Source of the DNA: an uncultured Neomegalonema sp.
Lineage (GTDB): Bacteria > Pseudomonadota > Alphaproteobacteria > Rhodobacterales > Rhodobacteraceae
Assembly: GCA_937958345.1 (NCBI GenBank)
Contig: CALGNW010000296.1
Span: 1 to 5,731, forward strand
Reading direction: 5' to 3'
Length of the DNA: 5,731 bases
Numbering within the stretch: the stretch's first letter is position 1; each line of letters opens with the position of its first letter. The notes under the pieces were generated by a model. The model searched no databases, was not told where the DNA came from, and worked only from the letters and a program-made list of their open reading frames with translations. A program made the position numbers and the translations under genes. This document shows, in pieces, positions 1-5,694 of the stretch.

Positions 1-172
1 TTGCCGACTCGGCCTGACGCAAAACCCGCAAAATCGCGTATTTCACCCCGCGGGGCAGGCTCTCGACCACCGCCGTTCCCGGCTGCAAACCCGCCATGAC
101 AAACAGCCCCGCCAGCAGGCGCAACAGCACCAGCCGATAGCGTTCAACAGGGTCGGAGGCGTCGCGCAGCAT
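1..172 (-). CDS. Hypothetical protein, probable membrane segment, N-terminal part only
   Basis: This is an open minus-strand frame that begins in the window and runs off its left edge, giving 57 codons without a stop. I do not recognise the family. After a short charged start (MLRDASDPVERYR) comes a hydrophobic stretch at about residues 14-29 (LVLLRLLAGLFVMAGL), a likely membrane helix or signal anchor. A basic, amphipathic segment follows (PRGVKYAILRVLRQAESA). The ATG at 172 was chosen because AAAGGA (minus strand, 182-177) lies 4 nt upstream of it. An in-frame ATG at 205 has no ribosome binding site and overlaps the likely -10 element. The gene is transcribed away from serC, and a LexA-type box lies 63 bp upstream of this start, so SOS control is possible. 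Some sphingomonad hypothetical proteins seem similar from memory, but this is unverified. That the frame is a gene rests on the promoter, RBS, hydrophobic pattern and absence of stops. Confidence 0.6.
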   Translation of the reverse strand, partial: MLRDASDPVERYRLVLLRLLAGLFVMAGLQPGTAVVESLPRGVKYAILRVLRQAESA

Positions 173-201
173 GGTGTCCTTTCGGGTGAGTGATGAGGCA
201 G

Positions 202-230
202 ACATAATGGGAACATTTGCGGCTTGTCAA
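202..230 (-). promoter_or_regulatory. Candidate sigma70-type promoter of the minus-strand gene
   Basis: On the minus strand a perfect -35 hexamer TTGACA occupies 230-225. Two -10 choices follow: CATTAT at 209-204 (4 of 6 consensus bases, 15-bp spacer) or TTATGT at 207-202 (17-bp spacer, poorer match). Transcription would start at about 195, some 25 nt before the ATG at 172 and downstream of the alternative ATG at 205. A LexA-type box ends 4 bp upstream of the -35 element. The -35 is seen directly; the -10 choice is inference. Confidence 0.45.
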
Positions 231-252
231 GAATGTTCTTTTAATGTTCAAT
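217..252 (+). promoter_or_regulatory. Possible plus-strand promoter for the serC operon
   Basis: Two weak sigma70-like pairs overlap here. TTGTCA at 224-229 with TTCAAT at 247-252 has a 17-bp spacer and matches 5/6 and 4/6 of consensus. TTGCGG at 217-222 with TTTAAT at 240-245 also has a 17-bp spacer and matches 3/6 and 5/6. Either would give a serC leader of about 115-125 nt and would be covered by the LexA-type box at 235-249. An alternative extended -10 (TGATTTAAC, 311-319) lies nearer the gene but has no good -35. The true start cannot be fixed by eye. Confidence 0.3.
235..249. promoter_or_regulatory. LexA (SOS) box of alphaproteobacterial type, GTTC-N7-GTTC
   Basis: The sequence GTTCTTTTAATGTTC has two GTTC half-sites exactly 7 bases apart, the direct-repeat operator known for LexA in alphaproteobacteria. 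On the minus strand it reads GAACATTAAAAGAAC. The repeat is longer than the core: AATGTTC occurs at 232-238 and again at 243-249, an 11-bp period, so both copies face the same side of the helix. A third, inverted copy, GAACATT, lies at 211-217. The box touches the -35 region of the minus-strand promoter and lies inside possible plus-strand promoters for serC. The divergent unknown gene seems the likelier SOS target, since serine synthesis is not a usual SOS function; that is inference. Confidence 0.6.
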
Positions 253-274
253 TCGCCAACACGCGGAAAATCAA

Positions 275-307
275 ATTTTGCGACTCTTTACCTTCCATTT
301 TCGACTC
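275..307. repeat. 21-bp-spaced direct repeat containing two GANTC sites
   Basis: ATTTTGCGACTC at 275-286 is followed by ATTTTCGACTC at 297-307. The CGACTC cores begin 21 bp apart, close to two helical turns. Each contains GACTC, an instance of GANTC, the site methylated by CcrM in many alphaproteobacteria. Just upstream AAAAT-CAA-ATTTT (267-279) forms a small palindrome. The repeat could be a regulator-binding pair or a methylation-sensitive spot upstream of serC, but no known operator is recognised. It is short enough to be chance. Confidence 0.3.
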
Positions 308-326
308 GTCTGATTTAACCCGATCC

Positions 327-375
327 CGTGCCCGGTGTCACAACACGCCGACGACCAGAGGTTGGAGACAAGACG
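327..375 (+). promoter_or_regulatory. Candidate structured 5' leader of serC
   Basis: Two small hairpins precede the serC start. The first pairs 333-338 with 345-350 (CGGTGT with ACGCCG, one G-U pair, 6-nt loop CACAAC). The second pairs 352-356 with 360-364 (CGACC with GGTTG, one G-U pair, loop AGA) and reaches the first G of the GGAG Shine-Dalgarno sequence at 364-367. A conserved 'serC' RNA motif upstream of serC in alphaproteobacteria is established, found by comparative genomics, and this leader sits in the matching place. I cannot confirm the covariance match by eye. Folding of the second hairpin could limit ribosome access. Confidence 0.42.
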
Positions 376-1560
376 ATGATGACTGCGATTGCAGGCGGTA
401 AGCCTGTGGCGCGCCCGAATGATGCGCGCTTTTCCCCCGGACCCACCAAAAAATTTGACGGCTGGACCCTCGATTCCCTCGCGGGTGCGGAACTGGGCCG
501 TTCGCACCGGTCAAAACCGGGCAAGGCGAAACTCAAAGAGGCGATTGACCGCTCGAAATCCGTTCTCGGCATGCCCGACGACTGGCGGCTCGGCATCATC
601 GCCGGGTCCGACACCGGCGCGGTCGAGTGCGCGTTATGGAATCTGTTCGGCGCGCGGCCTGCGGAAATCCTCGTCTGGGAGGCCTTCGGCAATGACTGGG
701 CGATTGATGCGGTCAACGAGCTTGGCATTGATGCCAAGGTCACGAAAATGCCGTTCGGCGAGTTGCCTGATCTCGGCGCTGCCGATTGGAATAAAGATGT
801 CTGCCTGACATGGAACGGCACGACATCGGGCGTGCGGATGCCTTCGGGCGACGCCATTCCGGCGGACCGCGAGGGGCTGGTTCTGGCCGATGCAACTTCG
901 GCGGCTTTCGCCATGGATATTCCGTGGGATAAGGTCGATATCGTCACGTGGTCCTGGCAAAAGGTCCTTGGCGGCGAGGCGGCGCACGGCATGTTGGCGC
1001 TGTCGCCCCGCGCTGTTGCGCGCATGGCCGAGTACAAACCGGCATGGCCGATCCCGAAAATCTACCGCATCCGCAAGGGCGACGGCGTGAACGAGGGCGT
1101 CTTCGAGGGCGCAACGCTCAACACCCCGTCCCTGCTGGCGACCGAGGATTGCCTCGCCGCGCTGAAATGGGCCGAAAGCATCGGCGGAATGCCCGCGCTC
1201 AAGGGCCGCTCGCTGGCCAATCTTGCGGTTGTCGAGGAATGGATCGCGAAAACACCGTGGGCCGAGTTCATGTGCGCCGATCCGGCCAACCGCTCATCCA
1301 CCGCCATCTGTATCAAAATCGCCGATCCCGATTTCGATGCGCTGCCCGATGACAAGGCAAAATGGGCCTTCGTCAAATCCATGACCGGCATGCTGGCGGA
1401 AGAGGGCGCGGCCTATGACATCGACGGGTATCGCGATGCGCCGCCGTCAATCCGCATCTGGGGCGGGGCGACGGTCGAGGCGTCGGATATCACCGCGCTG
1501 TTGCCGTGGCTCGACTGGGCCTTTGCGTCAACCAAAGAACAGATGGCCCGCGTCGGGTAA
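376..1560 (+). CDS. serC: Phosphoserine aminotransferase, alphaproteobacterial type
   Basis: The 394-residue product is a PLP-dependent class V aminotransferase that converts 3-phosphohydroxypyruvate plus glutamate to O-phosphoserine and 2-oxoglutarate in the cytoplasm; SerC often also serves PLP synthesis. It is recognisable by FSPGPTKKFDGW (residues 19-30), GRSHRSKPGKAKLK (41-54, likely phosphate-binding His/Arg), SDTGAVE (78-84), TWNGTTSGVR (145-154), ADATSAAF (171-178, Asp172 facing the pyridine nitrogen) and WSWQKVLGGEAAHGM (192-206). Lys196 is the expected Schiff-base lysine. The length suits this branch, which is longer than the E. coli enzyme. The ATG at 376 was chosen because GGAG (364-367) lies 8 nt before it and homology begins soon after; a second ATG follows directly at 379, and an upstream in-frame ATG at 328 lies inside the leader hairpin region. 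It is the first gene of the serC-serA-serB run. No key residue appears to be missing. Confidence 0.96.
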   Translation: MMTAIAGGKPVARPNDARFSPGPTKKFDGWTLDSLAGAELGRSHRSKPGKAKLKEAIDRSKSVLGMPDDWRLGIIAGSDTGAVECALWNLFGARPAEILVWEAFGNDWAIDAVNELGIDAKVTKMPFGELPDLGAADWNKDVCLTWNGTTSGVRMPSGDAIPADREGLVLADATSAAFAMDIPWDKVDIVTWSWQKVLGGEAAHGMLALSPRAVARMAEYKPAWPIPKIYRIRKGDGVNEGVFEGATLNTPSLLATEDCLAALKWAESIGGMPALKGRSLANLAVVEEWIAKTPWAEFMCADPANRSSTAICIKIADPDFDALPDDKAKWAFVKSMTGMLAEEGAAYDIDGYRDAPPSIRIWGGATVEASDITALLPWLDWAFASTKEQMARVG

Positions 1561-1567
1561 ATCGCTT

Positions 1568-1593
1568 CCCCGCACGGTGTGCGGGGCCGTTTT
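1568..1593 (+). terminator. Intercistronic hairpin after serC, weak terminator or attenuator
   Basis: CCCCGCAC (1568-1575) pairs perfectly with GTGCGGGG (1579-1586) around a 3-nt loop, and TTTT follows at 1590-1593 after CCG. The stem begins 7 bp past the serC stop. The T run is short and interrupted from the stem, so full termination is doubtful; partial termination or protection of the serC message from 3' decay fits better. A second hairpin follows at 1609-1627. Confidence 0.45.
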
Positions 1594-1608
1594 CCGACGT
1601 GAACAAGA

Positions 1609-1627
1609 CCCTGCGCCACGCGCGGGG
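1609..1627 (+). other. Second hairpin in the serC-serA gap
   Basis: CCCTGCGC (1609-1616) pairs with GCGCGGGG (1620-1627), eight pairs including one T-G wobble, around the loop CAC. No T run follows; the serA Shine-Dalgarno sequence (AGGA, 1644-1647) is 16 nt downstream. Its arms can also pair with those of the hairpin at 1568-1586, so the two could form alternative folds. The pairing is visible; a regulatory role is inference. Confidence 0.45.
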
Positions 1628-1655
1628 CAACCTAGAATTTTACAGGATCAAGACC

Positions 1656-3239
1656 ATGACCGCACCCAAAGTTCTGATTTCCGATTCCATGTCCTCCAAG
1701 GCTGCCGACATCTTCCGCGAACGCGGGATCGACGTGACAGTTTCGCCGAAAATGACCCCCGAGGAACTCAAGGGCGTCATTGGCGAGTATCACGGCCTCG
1801 CCATCCGCTCGTCGACCAAGGCCACCGCCGACCTGCTTGAGTCCGCGACAAACCTCAAGGTCATTGGCCGCGCCGGTATCGGCGTTGATAATGTTGATGT
1901 GCCCTTCGCGACCAAGCAGGGCGTGATCGTGATGAACACGCCCTTCGGCAACGCCATCACCACTGCCGAACATGCGCTGGCGATGATGTTTGCGGTTGCG
2001 CGCCAGATCCCGGCGGCCTCGGCCTCGACCCACGCGGGTAAATGGGAAAAGTCCAAATTCATGGGCGCAGAGATCACCGGCAAGACGCTGGGCCTGATCG
2101 GTGCGGGCAATATCGGCAGCATCGTCGCCGCCCGCGCCCACGGGTTGCGCATGCGCGTTATCGCCTTCGACCCGTTCCTGTCCGCCGAGCGTGCCGAGCG
2201 TCTGGGCATGGAGAAAGTCGAGCTGAACGACCTGCTCGCCCGCGCCGATTTTATTACGATGCACGTGCCGAAAACTAAGGAAACGGCGAACATGCTGGAC
2301 GAGGCGGCGATTGCCCGCATGAAGAAAGGCGCGTTCCTGATCAACTGCGCGCGCGGCGGTCTGGTGGACGAGGTGGCCCTGCGCGCCGCGCTCGACGAGG
2401 GCCGCGTCGGCGGTGCGGCCTTTGATGTCTTTGCCGAGGAACCCGCGAAAGAGAACCCGCTGTTCGGCCATCCTAACGTGGTCGTTACGCCGCACCTCGG
2501 TGCGGCCACGACCGAGGCGCAGGAGAAAGTCGCGCTTCAGGTCGCCGAGCAGATGTCGGATTACCTGCTCGACGGCGCGGTCTCCAACGCCATCAACGCC
2601 CCGTCCCTGACGGCGGAGGAGGCAAAAACCCTCGATCCGTACATTACTCTGGTGAAGCAAATCTCGTCTTTTGCGGGTCAGGTGACGGACGAGGAAATCC
2701 AGTCGATCCAACTGACCTTCGAGGGCGACGCGAAAAACCTGCCCCACGCGCCGCTGCTGCAAACCGCCGTACAGGCCGTCCTCGCCCCGCGCCTCAGCAG
2801 CATCAACATGGTCAACGCGCTCGAGATCGCCAAAGAGCGCGGGATCGGAATTTCCCACACCAAAAGCGAGGCCGACAGCGACTATCACACCCGCATCTCC
2901 GTCTCGCTCAAGACGCCGACCATGACCCGCGACGTCAAGGGCACGCTGATTGCCGGCAAACTGCCGCGCATTGTCGAGGTCAAAGGCATCGGGCTGGAAA
3001 GCGATCTTGAGGGCGACATGCTCTATGTCACCAATCAGGACAAACCGGGTCTGATCGGGTCGGTCGGGACGATATTTGCCAAGAAAGGCATCAACATCGC
3101 CACCTTCCACCTTGGCCGTACCGCGCCGGGGGGCGATGCGATTGCGCTGGTCAAGGTCGATGCGCCGGTCCCCGAAGAGGTGGTCGCCGAGCTGCGGACG
3201 CTCGAATATCTCGACCGCGTCATCCCGCTGCGTTTCTGA
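1656..3239 (+). CDS. serA: D-3-phosphoglycerate dehydrogenase, long ACT-domain form
   Basis: The 527-residue product catalyses the first committed step of serine synthesis, NAD-dependent oxidation of 3-phosphoglycerate to 3-phosphohydroxypyruvate. Residues 1-100 and about 285-315 form the split substrate-binding domain, with RAGIGVDNVD at 72-81. The nucleotide-binding domain between them carries GAGNIG (149-154) and the ribose-binding Asp172 (FDPF). The catalytic set is Arg233 (NCARGG), Glu262 (EEP) and His280 (TPHLGAAT). Residues about 318-440 match the intervening domain of the long bacterial form, and an ACT domain follows at about 455-527 (QDKPGLIGSVG, then KKGINI). Asp462 and Asn480 align with serine-effector residues of E. 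coli SerA, so feedback inhibition by serine is plausible. The ATG at 1656 has AGGA at 1644-1647, 8 nt upstream. Upstream in-frame extension would run back into serC and lacks homology. serB follows after 21 bp. Confidence 0.97.
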   Translation: MTAPKVLISDSMSSKAADIFRERGIDVTVSPKMTPEELKGVIGEYHGLAIRSSTKATADLLESATNLKVIGRAGIGVDNVDVPFATKQGVIVMNTPFGNAITTAEHALAMMFAVARQIPAASASTHAGKWEKSKFMGAEITGKTLGLIGAGNIGSIVAARAHGLRMRVIAFDPFLSAERAERLGMEKVELNDLLARADFITMHVPKTKETANMLDEAAIARMKKGAFLINCARGGLVDEVALRAALDEGRVGGAAFDVFAEEPAKENPLFGHPNVVVTPHLGAATTEAQEKVALQVAEQMSDYLLDGAVSNAINAPSLTAEEAKTLDPYITLVKQISSFAGQVTDEEIQSIQLTFEGDAKNLPHAPLLQTAVQAVLAPRLSSINMVNALEIAKERGIGISHTKSEADSDYHTRISVSLKTPTMTRDVKGTLIAGKLPRIVEVKGIGLESDLEGDMLYVTNQDKPGLIGSVGTIFAKKGINIATFHLGRTAPGGDAIALVKVDAPVPEEVVAELRTLEYLDRVIPLRF

Positions 3240-3260
3240 CCGGCGTAAAGGAAAGCCCCC

Positions 3261-4157
3261 ATGCAAACTCACGCCCTCGTCCTCGTCGGCAATCCGCTGC
3301 CTCAGGGCGCAGAAGCCAGCGCCGCGACAATCCTGTCCGCGTTCGACGCGGCGCCGATACGCGGTTCTGTCCTGTCCGCCGAACGCGCCTCGGAACTGAT
3401 TGTCGAGGGGGTTGCAGGGCGTGAAAGCACCATCCTCGCGGCCCTGCGCGAGGCGCTGCCGCAGGTGGACATCGCGCTGATGCCTGCCGAAGGGCGGCGT
3501 AAAAAGCTGCTCTGTGCCGATATGGACGCAACCATCGTGGTCGGCGAGACAATCGACGAGCTTGCAGATGCCGTCGGGATCAGGGCCGAGGTCGCTGCGA
3601 TCACCGAGCGTGCGATGCGGGGCGAGCTTGACTTCGAACAGGCTCTGGATGCCCGCGTCGCGATGCTTGCGGGGCTGGCGGCGTCCGAAATAGACCGCGT
3701 GGCGCAATCCCTGACCTATATGCCCGGCGCGGCACAGCTTGTTGCGACGATGCGGGCGCACGGGGCCGACTGTGTGCTGGTTTCGGGCGGGTTCGACCGC
3801 GTGACGGGGGTGGTGCGACAGCGTCTGGGCTTTCACCTCGATAAATCGAACCATTTGCTGGTGGGAGAGGGCGACGCGCTGACCGGCGCTGTGCGAAAGC
3901 CGGTCGTCGGTGCCGAAACGAAACGCGCGCTGCTTGAAGAGCGCGCTGAAAAAGCGGGAATTGCTCTGTCCGAGTGTCTCGCAATCGGAGACGGTGCGAA
4001 CGACTGTCTCATGGTGGAGCGTTCCGGGATGGGCATTGCGTATCAGGCCAAGCCGGCGCTGAAAAACGTGACCGATTTTCACATCAATCACACCGACCTG
4101 CGAACCGCCTTGTATTATCAGGGCTATTCGGACGCGTTAATTTCCGGGAAACTATAA
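3261..4157 (+). CDS. serB: Phosphoserine phosphatase, HAD superfamily
   Basis: The 298-residue product hydrolyses O-phosphoserine to L-serine, the last step of the pathway begun by SerA and SerC. HAD motifs are complete: motif I DMDAT at 87-91 (nucleophile Asp87, general acid/base Asp89), motif II Ser175 in VSGGF, motif III Lys221, and motif IV GDGAND at 243-248 for magnesium. Glu96 and Arg132 fit substrate-binding positions of the M. jannaschii enzyme, and YQAKP (261-265) and the C-terminal NHTDLR are typical. The first 80 residues form a poorly conserved N-terminal domain, as in E. coli-type SerB. Motif I has Ala90 where most phosphoserine phosphatases have Ser; the HAD consensus tolerates this. 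The ATG at 3261 has AAAGGA at 3247-3252, 8 nt upstream. The 21-bp gap after serA implies co-transcription. I see no clear terminator directly after the gene. Confidence 0.95.
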   Translation: MQTHALVLVGNPLPQGAEASAATILSAFDAAPIRGSVLSAERASELIVEGVAGRESTILAALREALPQVDIALMPAEGRRKKLLCADMDATIVVGETIDELADAVGIRAEVAAITERAMRGELDFEQALDARVAMLAGLAASEIDRVAQSLTYMPGAAQLVATMRAHGADCVLVSGGFDRVTGVVRQRLGFHLDKSNHLLVGEGDALTGAVRKPVVGAETKRALLEERAEKAGIALSECLAIGDGANDCLMVERSGMGIAYQAKPALKNVTDFHINHTDLRTALYYQGYSDALISGKL

Positions 4158-4263
4158 CTGCGGACGTCGTAGAGCGAAACTGTCCGGCGCGGCCCCGATC
4201 CGGCGCAAATCTTGAAAACCAGTCCATCAACCGCAACGGCATCCGGCCAGCGCGTTCGTTTTT

Positions 4264-4267
4264 GGAG
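4264..4267 (+). promoter_or_regulatory. Ribosome binding site fixing the vWA gene start
   Basis: GGAG lies 7 nt before the ATG at 4275. The same frame stays open upstream to a TTG at 4212, but that start has no Shine-Dalgarno sequence and would add 21 polar residues in front of the usual short basic N-terminus, so 4275 is preferred. Confidence 0.7.
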
Positions 4268-4274
4268 ATGGATC

Positions 4275-5555
4275 ATGGGACTGTTCAGCACGGCGCGGCG
4301 CGCAGCGGACTCTTTCAAAGGCTTTGGCTCCGACCGCAAGGGCGGCGTTGCTCTGATGGTCGGGTTGACCTTTCCGATGGTCTTCATCGGGGCGGGCGGC
4401 GCGCTGGATTACAGCAACGCGCTGACGGTGACGAAACAGGCACAGCGCGCAATGGATGCGACTGTCCTGGCCCTGACACGGCGCGACCTCGGCGCGATCA
4501 ATGTCCAGTCCGAGGGCGACGCACTGTTCCGCGCGATCCTTCAGGATCAGGGGGTTTCGGCTGCACCGAGCGAGACGCAATTCACCCTGAGCGATAACGT
4601 GGTCCGGGGCAGCGGCATTGTCGGGACCAAGACGTTCTTCCTCAATTTCATCGGGATGAACTCGGTTGACGGCAAGGTCGAATCCGCCGCGATGCCCCCG
4701 GCAGAGCGCCCGATCGAAATTGCTCTGGTCCTTGATGTCAGCGGCTCGATGTCAATCGACCTCAACGGTAAAACGCGGTTGGCGCAGATGAAAGAATCCG
4801 TCGGCGGCATGTTCGACGCCCTCGACAAGGAATTGCCGACGGGGGCTAAACTGTCGGCCTCGGTTATCCCGTACTCGACGTCGGTCAACCTCGGTGATTA
4901 TCCCAAGGTTCTGAAATCGCTTTCTGTCGGCGGAAAAAATAAGCCGGTTGCGGGCGTTGATGTCTGGGCGGCGGAACGCACGCTGCTTGAAAACGGAACC
5001 GACATTACGATTGATGATTCGTCGCCGGTCGGGCGTCCTGTCCCCTTCGTCGATTCGACCGAGATCAGCTCGTCGACCCCGACCGCGCGTCTCAGTGCGC
5101 TGACCGATAACATCGCCGACGTCCGCACGTCGGTCAACGGGATGACGGCGAGCGGCTGGACCGCCGGTCACATCGGCATGATCTGGGGCGTTTACACCCT
5201 GTCGGACAAATGGGCGAATGTCTGGCCGCAAAATCCGGCGAAGACGGGCGAGGCTGACAAGATCATCGTCATGCTCAGCGACGGCAAGTTCAACACGACG
5301 CTGAATGTCGGTTCCGGTTCGACCAACGACGGCGCAACCTCGGACGCTTACTTTCAGGCGGTCTGCAAACTGGCCGAACAACGGGGCATTACGGTCTACA
5401 CGGTTGCCCTTGCGCTTGATCCGGTTTCCGAGGCCAAACTGGGCGCCTGCGTCGGGTCAACCGGCAAGCTCTATACGGCGGACAGTGCCAACGAATTGTC
5501 CAAGGCATTCGAAGACATTGCGCGGCGTCTGGGAACACACCGCCTGACAAGCTGA
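4275..5555 (+). CDS. TadG-like Flp pilus-assembly protein with von Willebrand A domain
   Basis: The 426-residue product starts with a basic segment (SDRKGG, 19-24) and one hydrophobic helix (about 24-44) leading into ALDYSNALTVTKQAQRAMDA (43-62). That is the usual N-terminus of TadE/TadG-like proteins, anchored in the inner membrane with the rest outside the cytoplasm. A vWA domain follows from about 147: MIDAS motif DVSGS (Asp154, Ser156, Ser158), Thr296 in GWTAGH and Asp336 in MLSDG, so metal binding looks intact. About 140 residues separate the first two MIDAS elements, as is common in this family. Cys364 and Cys392 may form a disulphide. The end (AFEDIARRLGTHRLTS) is typical. The 117-bp gap from serB holds no convincing promoter or terminator. 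No tad/cpa genes are near, so this is an orphan member; its role in pili, adhesion or envelope function is unknown. Confidence 0.88.
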   Translation: MGLFSTARRAADSFKGFGSDRKGGVALMVGLTFPMVFIGAGGALDYSNALTVTKQAQRAMDATVLALTRRDLGAINVQSEGDALFRAILQDQGVSAAPSETQFTLSDNVVRGSGIVGTKTFFLNFIGMNSVDGKVESAAMPPAERPIEIALVLDVSGSMSIDLNGKTRLAQMKESVGGMFDALDKELPTGAKLSASVIPYSTSVNLGDYPKVLKSLSVGGKNKPVAGVDVWAAERTLLENGTDITIDDSSPVGRPVPFVDSTEISSSTPTARLSALTDNIADVRTSVNGMTASGWTAGHIGMIWGVYTLSDKWANVWPQNPAKTGEADKIIVMLSDGKFNTTLNVGSGSTNDGATSDAYFQAVCKLAEQRGITVYTVALALDPVSEAKLGACVGSTGKLYTADSANELSKAFEDIARRLGTHRLTS

Positions 5556-5574
5556 TCCTGCCTTTCGGGACCCC

Positions 5575-5592
5575 GGGGGGTGATGCCTCCCC
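5575..5592 (+). other. Small GC hairpin after the vWA gene
   Basis: GGGGGG (5575-5580) pairs with CTCCCC (5587-5592), six pairs including one G-T, around TGATGC. It starts 19 bp after the stop codon and has no T run, so it is not a terminator by itself. A weaker 5-bp stem (5556-5560 with 5566-5570) lies just before it. They are the first parts of a structured 3' region. Confidence 0.35.
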
Positions 5593-5600
5593 TCCGGTCA

Positions 5601-5687
5601 GATCATTTCGGACGTGAGAGATGCGCGAGACATGCTTGGTAGTATGCGCAGATGTACTGCCAAGCCTGTCCGAATTCCGAAATGATC
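5601..5687. repeat. Nested inverted repeat, 87 nt, possible palindromic element or small RNA
   Basis: The outer arms GATCATTTCGGA (5601-5612) and TCCGAAATGATC (5676-5687) are perfect 12-bp inverted repeats. Inside, GACATGCTTGGTAGTA (5629-5644) pairs with TACTGCCAAGCCTGTC (5655-5670): 16 positions with one mismatch and one G-U pair, around a 10-nt loop. Unpaired stretches of 16 and 5 nt separate the two stems. The right side holds TCCGAA twice (5669-5674 and 5676-5681), so TTCGGAC (5607-5613) can pair instead with GTCCGAA (5668-5674). No open frame or target-site duplication is evident. It could be a MITE-like or palindromic repeat, a non-coding RNA ending at the terminator at 5695-5726, or a structured 3' UTR. 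Confidence 0.6.
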
Positions 5688-5694
5688 GAAAACG

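Noticed and set aside
328..375. Upstream in-frame ATG at 328 as the serC start
   Set aside because: It has no Shine-Dalgarno sequence, adds 16 residues not expected in SerC, and falls in the hairpin leader; GGAG is well placed for the ATG at 376.
171..401. Plus-strand open frame of 76 codons across the intergenic region
   Set aside because: It overlaps the unknown minus-strand gene start, the promoters and the serC start in another frame, and has no RBS or recognisable features.
1633..1638. TAGAAT as a -10 element of an internal serA promoter
   Set aside because: It matches 5 of 6 bases, but no -35 is seen at the right distance and the transcript would start almost at the serA RBS.
1632..4091. 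Very long open frame on the minus strand across serA and serB (about 819 codons)
   Set aside because: It lies antisense to two well-supported enzymes, shows no recognisable domain, is rich in Arg, Gly, Asp and His, and is the usual shadow frame of GC-rich codon use.
4153..4158. TATAAC at the serB stop as a -10 for the vWA gene
   Set aside because: It matches 5 of 6 bases, but the nearest -35-like sequence is weak and wrongly spaced, and the hexamer overlaps the serB Leu and stop codons.
4173..4203. Repeated TCCGGCGC in the serB-vWA gap as a terminator
   Set aside because: The two copies are direct, not inverted, repeats, and no stem with a T run can be built from them.
4212..4274. TTG at 4212 as the start of the vWA protein
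   Set aside because: It has no ribosome binding site and would put 21 polar residues ahead of the normal N-terminus; the ATG at 4275 has GGAG 7 nt upstream.
5601..5687. tRNA or CRISPR repeat as an explanation of the palindromic stretch
   Set aside because: There is no cloverleaf with T-arm and anticodon arm, and no repeated units separated by spacers.
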